From assembly GCA_949293265.1 (NCBI GenBank), contig CASFCK010000002.1, positions 43,609 through 107,608 on the forward strand: DNA of 64,000 nt. Reading direction: 5' to 3'. Position numbers and translations under genes: made by a program. The notes beneath the pieces are model-generated. The model was not told the DNA's origin and searched no databases. It was given only the letters and a program-made list of their open reading frames with translations. The DNA comes from an uncultured bacterium (GTDB taxonomy: Bacteria > Bacillota_I > Bacilli_A > Acholeplasmatales > Anaeroplasmataceae). Position 1 is the first letter of the stretch, and every line of letters starts with the position of its first letter. This document shows positions 63,174 through 64,000 of the stretch, in pieces.

Positions 63174-63199
63174 GACGCCCTCTAAAGGCGTCTTTTTTT
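63174..63199 (+). terminator. FMN riboswitch terminator
   Basis: GACGCC (63174-63179), loop CTCTAAA, GGCGTC (63187-63192), then seven T's. Confidence 0.93.
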
Positions 63200-63211
63200 A
63201 GGAGTTAGGAT

Positions 63212-63838
63212 ATGAGTATTAAAAGATTAGTTATGGTTGCGGCATTTAGTGCTTTAACCACAATACTTTACATTTTTGTAAAGTTTCCCTTACCGATATT
63301 CCCATCGTTTTTAGATGTGAATATTTCAATGATACCGGTTATCATTTGTTCTTTTATGTTAGGACCTATAGATGCAAGTATCTGTGTTTTAATAAGGTTT
63401 TTAATTAAATTACCATTATCAAGTACAGCTTATGTTGGGGAAATTGCTGATTTAATAATGGGTTTAGCTACTTGTTTACCTTGTGGAATTATTTATAAAA
63501 CTAAGTTAAAACATAAGACGTTAATAGCGTTTTTAGCTGTCCCAATTATGTGGGTATTAAGCGGTATTTTGACAAATGTGTTCATTAATATACCGTTTTA
63601 TATCAAATTTTATTTTGACGGAGATATGACACCACTTTTAGGTATGTGTAAAGATGCTTTTAAATTAATATCATTTGGTAAAATAAATAACATTACAGTA
63701 GATAACTTTCTGATGTACTATGTTCTATTAGCGGTTATTCCTTTTAATTTATTGTTATCGTTAATTGTTATTGTTGTTACATTGCCAGTACATAAAAGAT
63801 TAAGATCACTTTATGATATGATTAAAATCAATAGTTAA
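63212..63838 (+). CDS. ribU: RibU, riboflavin-binding S component of an ECF transporter
   Basis: 208 aa with about five to six transmembrane helices. It begins with the S-component signature KRLVMVAAFSALTTILYIFV, then FPSFLDVNISMIPVIICSFM and LGPIDASICVLIRFLIKLP, all typical of RibU. AGGAG lies 7 nt before the ATG. It needs the shared EcfA-A'-T module, which is not in the window. Control by the FMN riboswitch directly upstream fits riboflavin uptake. Confidence 0.93.
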   Translation: MSIKRLVMVAAFSALTTILYIFVKFPLPIFPSFLDVNISMIPVIICSFMLGPIDASICVLIRFLIKLPLSSTAYVGEIADLIMGLATCLPCGIIYKTKLKHKTLIAFLAVPIMWVLSGILTNVFINIPFYIKFYFDGDMTPLLGMCKDAFKLISFGKINNITVDNFLMYYVLLAVIPFNLLLSLIVIVVTLPVHKRLRSLYDMIKINS

Positions 63839-64000
63839 ATTTAACTTAATATTGTTTAATTTAAATTAAAGTGCTATCATATAGATAGAGAAAACGTTTT
63901 CTAAAAGCAATCGGTATAACTGTCAATAGAAAAATTGACAATTTGACCAATGCAAAACACCCACTAAGAAAGTAGGTCGAAATCTGATATAAAAAGATGT
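63839..64000. other. Window-end noncoding DNA with palindrome and inverted repeat
   Basis: Contains the perfect palindrome AGAAAACGTTTTCT (63889-63902), which resembles LacI-family or cre-like operators, and the inverted repeat TGTCAAT-6-ATTGACA (63921-63940). No gene start is visible before the window ends. Upstream TATCAT (about 63875) could be a -10 box. Probably the regulatory region of the next gene. Confidence 0.45.

Noticed and set aside
1..64000. Mycoplasma-type code with TGA as Trp
   Set aside because: Genes end at TGA in the expected places (dnaE, leuS, sufU) and conserved Trp residues are TGG.

Overview
The window comes from an AT-rich, low-GC Gram-positive bacterium that uses the standard genetic code: TGA closes dnaE, leuS and sufU, and Trp is TGG. 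Several features place it in Bacillota (Bacilli or a Mollicutes-adjacent, gut-type anaerobe). These are two T-box leaders, an L20-type leader before infC-rpmI-rplT, an FMN riboswitch, a CIRCE-like operator, the sufC-D-S-U-B order, RqcH, SepF, a Lon-like PDZ protease, a heterodimeric ABC exporter and a lone [FeFe]-hydrogenase. Genes are tightly packed, most lie on the + strand, and many overlap by 1-38 nt. I did not compute GC or run any search; the lineage is an inference from gene content.

Layout. 1-2495: 5'-cut XRE regulator and a membrane-anchored Ig-repeat surface protein. 2550-5606: dnaE and a tRNA-Leu(UAG). 5607-10577: an accessory island downstream of the tRNA, with a small HTH/zinc-finger protein, a serine recombinase and a restriction-modification cassette (XRE controller, fused double D12 adenine methyltransferase, HNH nuclease), closed by a hairpin-rich segment. 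10821-14648: esterase, a membrane-anchored protein, a carbohydrate-binding-like protein, a DUF368 lipid-carrier transporter and a small membrane protein. 14653-17843: leuS and a pyridoxal kinase. 17935-24436: SUF iron-sulfur operon running into an acyl-ACP thioesterase and an M18 peptidase. 24478-26804 (minus): methyltransferase and RqcH. 26916-29779: secreted protein, the infC-rpmI-rplT operon (rplT carries a long extension) and a small membrane protein. 29817-29995: a structured RNA with 6S-like architecture. 30011-36330: rsmD, an unknown gene, T-box with hisS-aspS (archaeal-type AspRS), dCMP deaminase, lspA and rluD. 36405-40712: HAD phosphatase and an ABC exporter pair. 40853-46413: a Wadjet/MukBEF-like SMC operon, jetA-jetB-jetC, with no jetD; sepF overlaps the end of jetC. 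46439-50539: T-box, ileS, SepM-like protease. 50640-52883: unknown gene, deoC, deoD. 53133-58145: ssb, HAD, NfeD and stomatin-like pair, [FeFe]-hydrogenase, YqeY. 58179-63838: MATE transporter, phosphodiesterase, hslO and htpG diverging around a CIRCE-like site, FMN riboswitch and ribU. The last 160 nt hold inverted repeats and no gene start.

How the genes fit together. Most of the window is housekeeping: translation (leuS, hisS, aspS, ileS, infC, ribosomal proteins, RNA modification, ribosome rescue), Fe-S assembly that would supply the hydrogenase, redox and heat-shock chaperones, and nucleoside salvage (deoC-deoD). The most unusual module is the JetABC-type SMC complex that lacks its nuclease subunit and is coupled to the division protein SepF. 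This suggests a chromosome-organisation or division role rather than, or in addition to, plasmid defence. The second accessory system is the self-contained restriction-modification cassette next to tRNA-Leu, with a nested-dyad operator.
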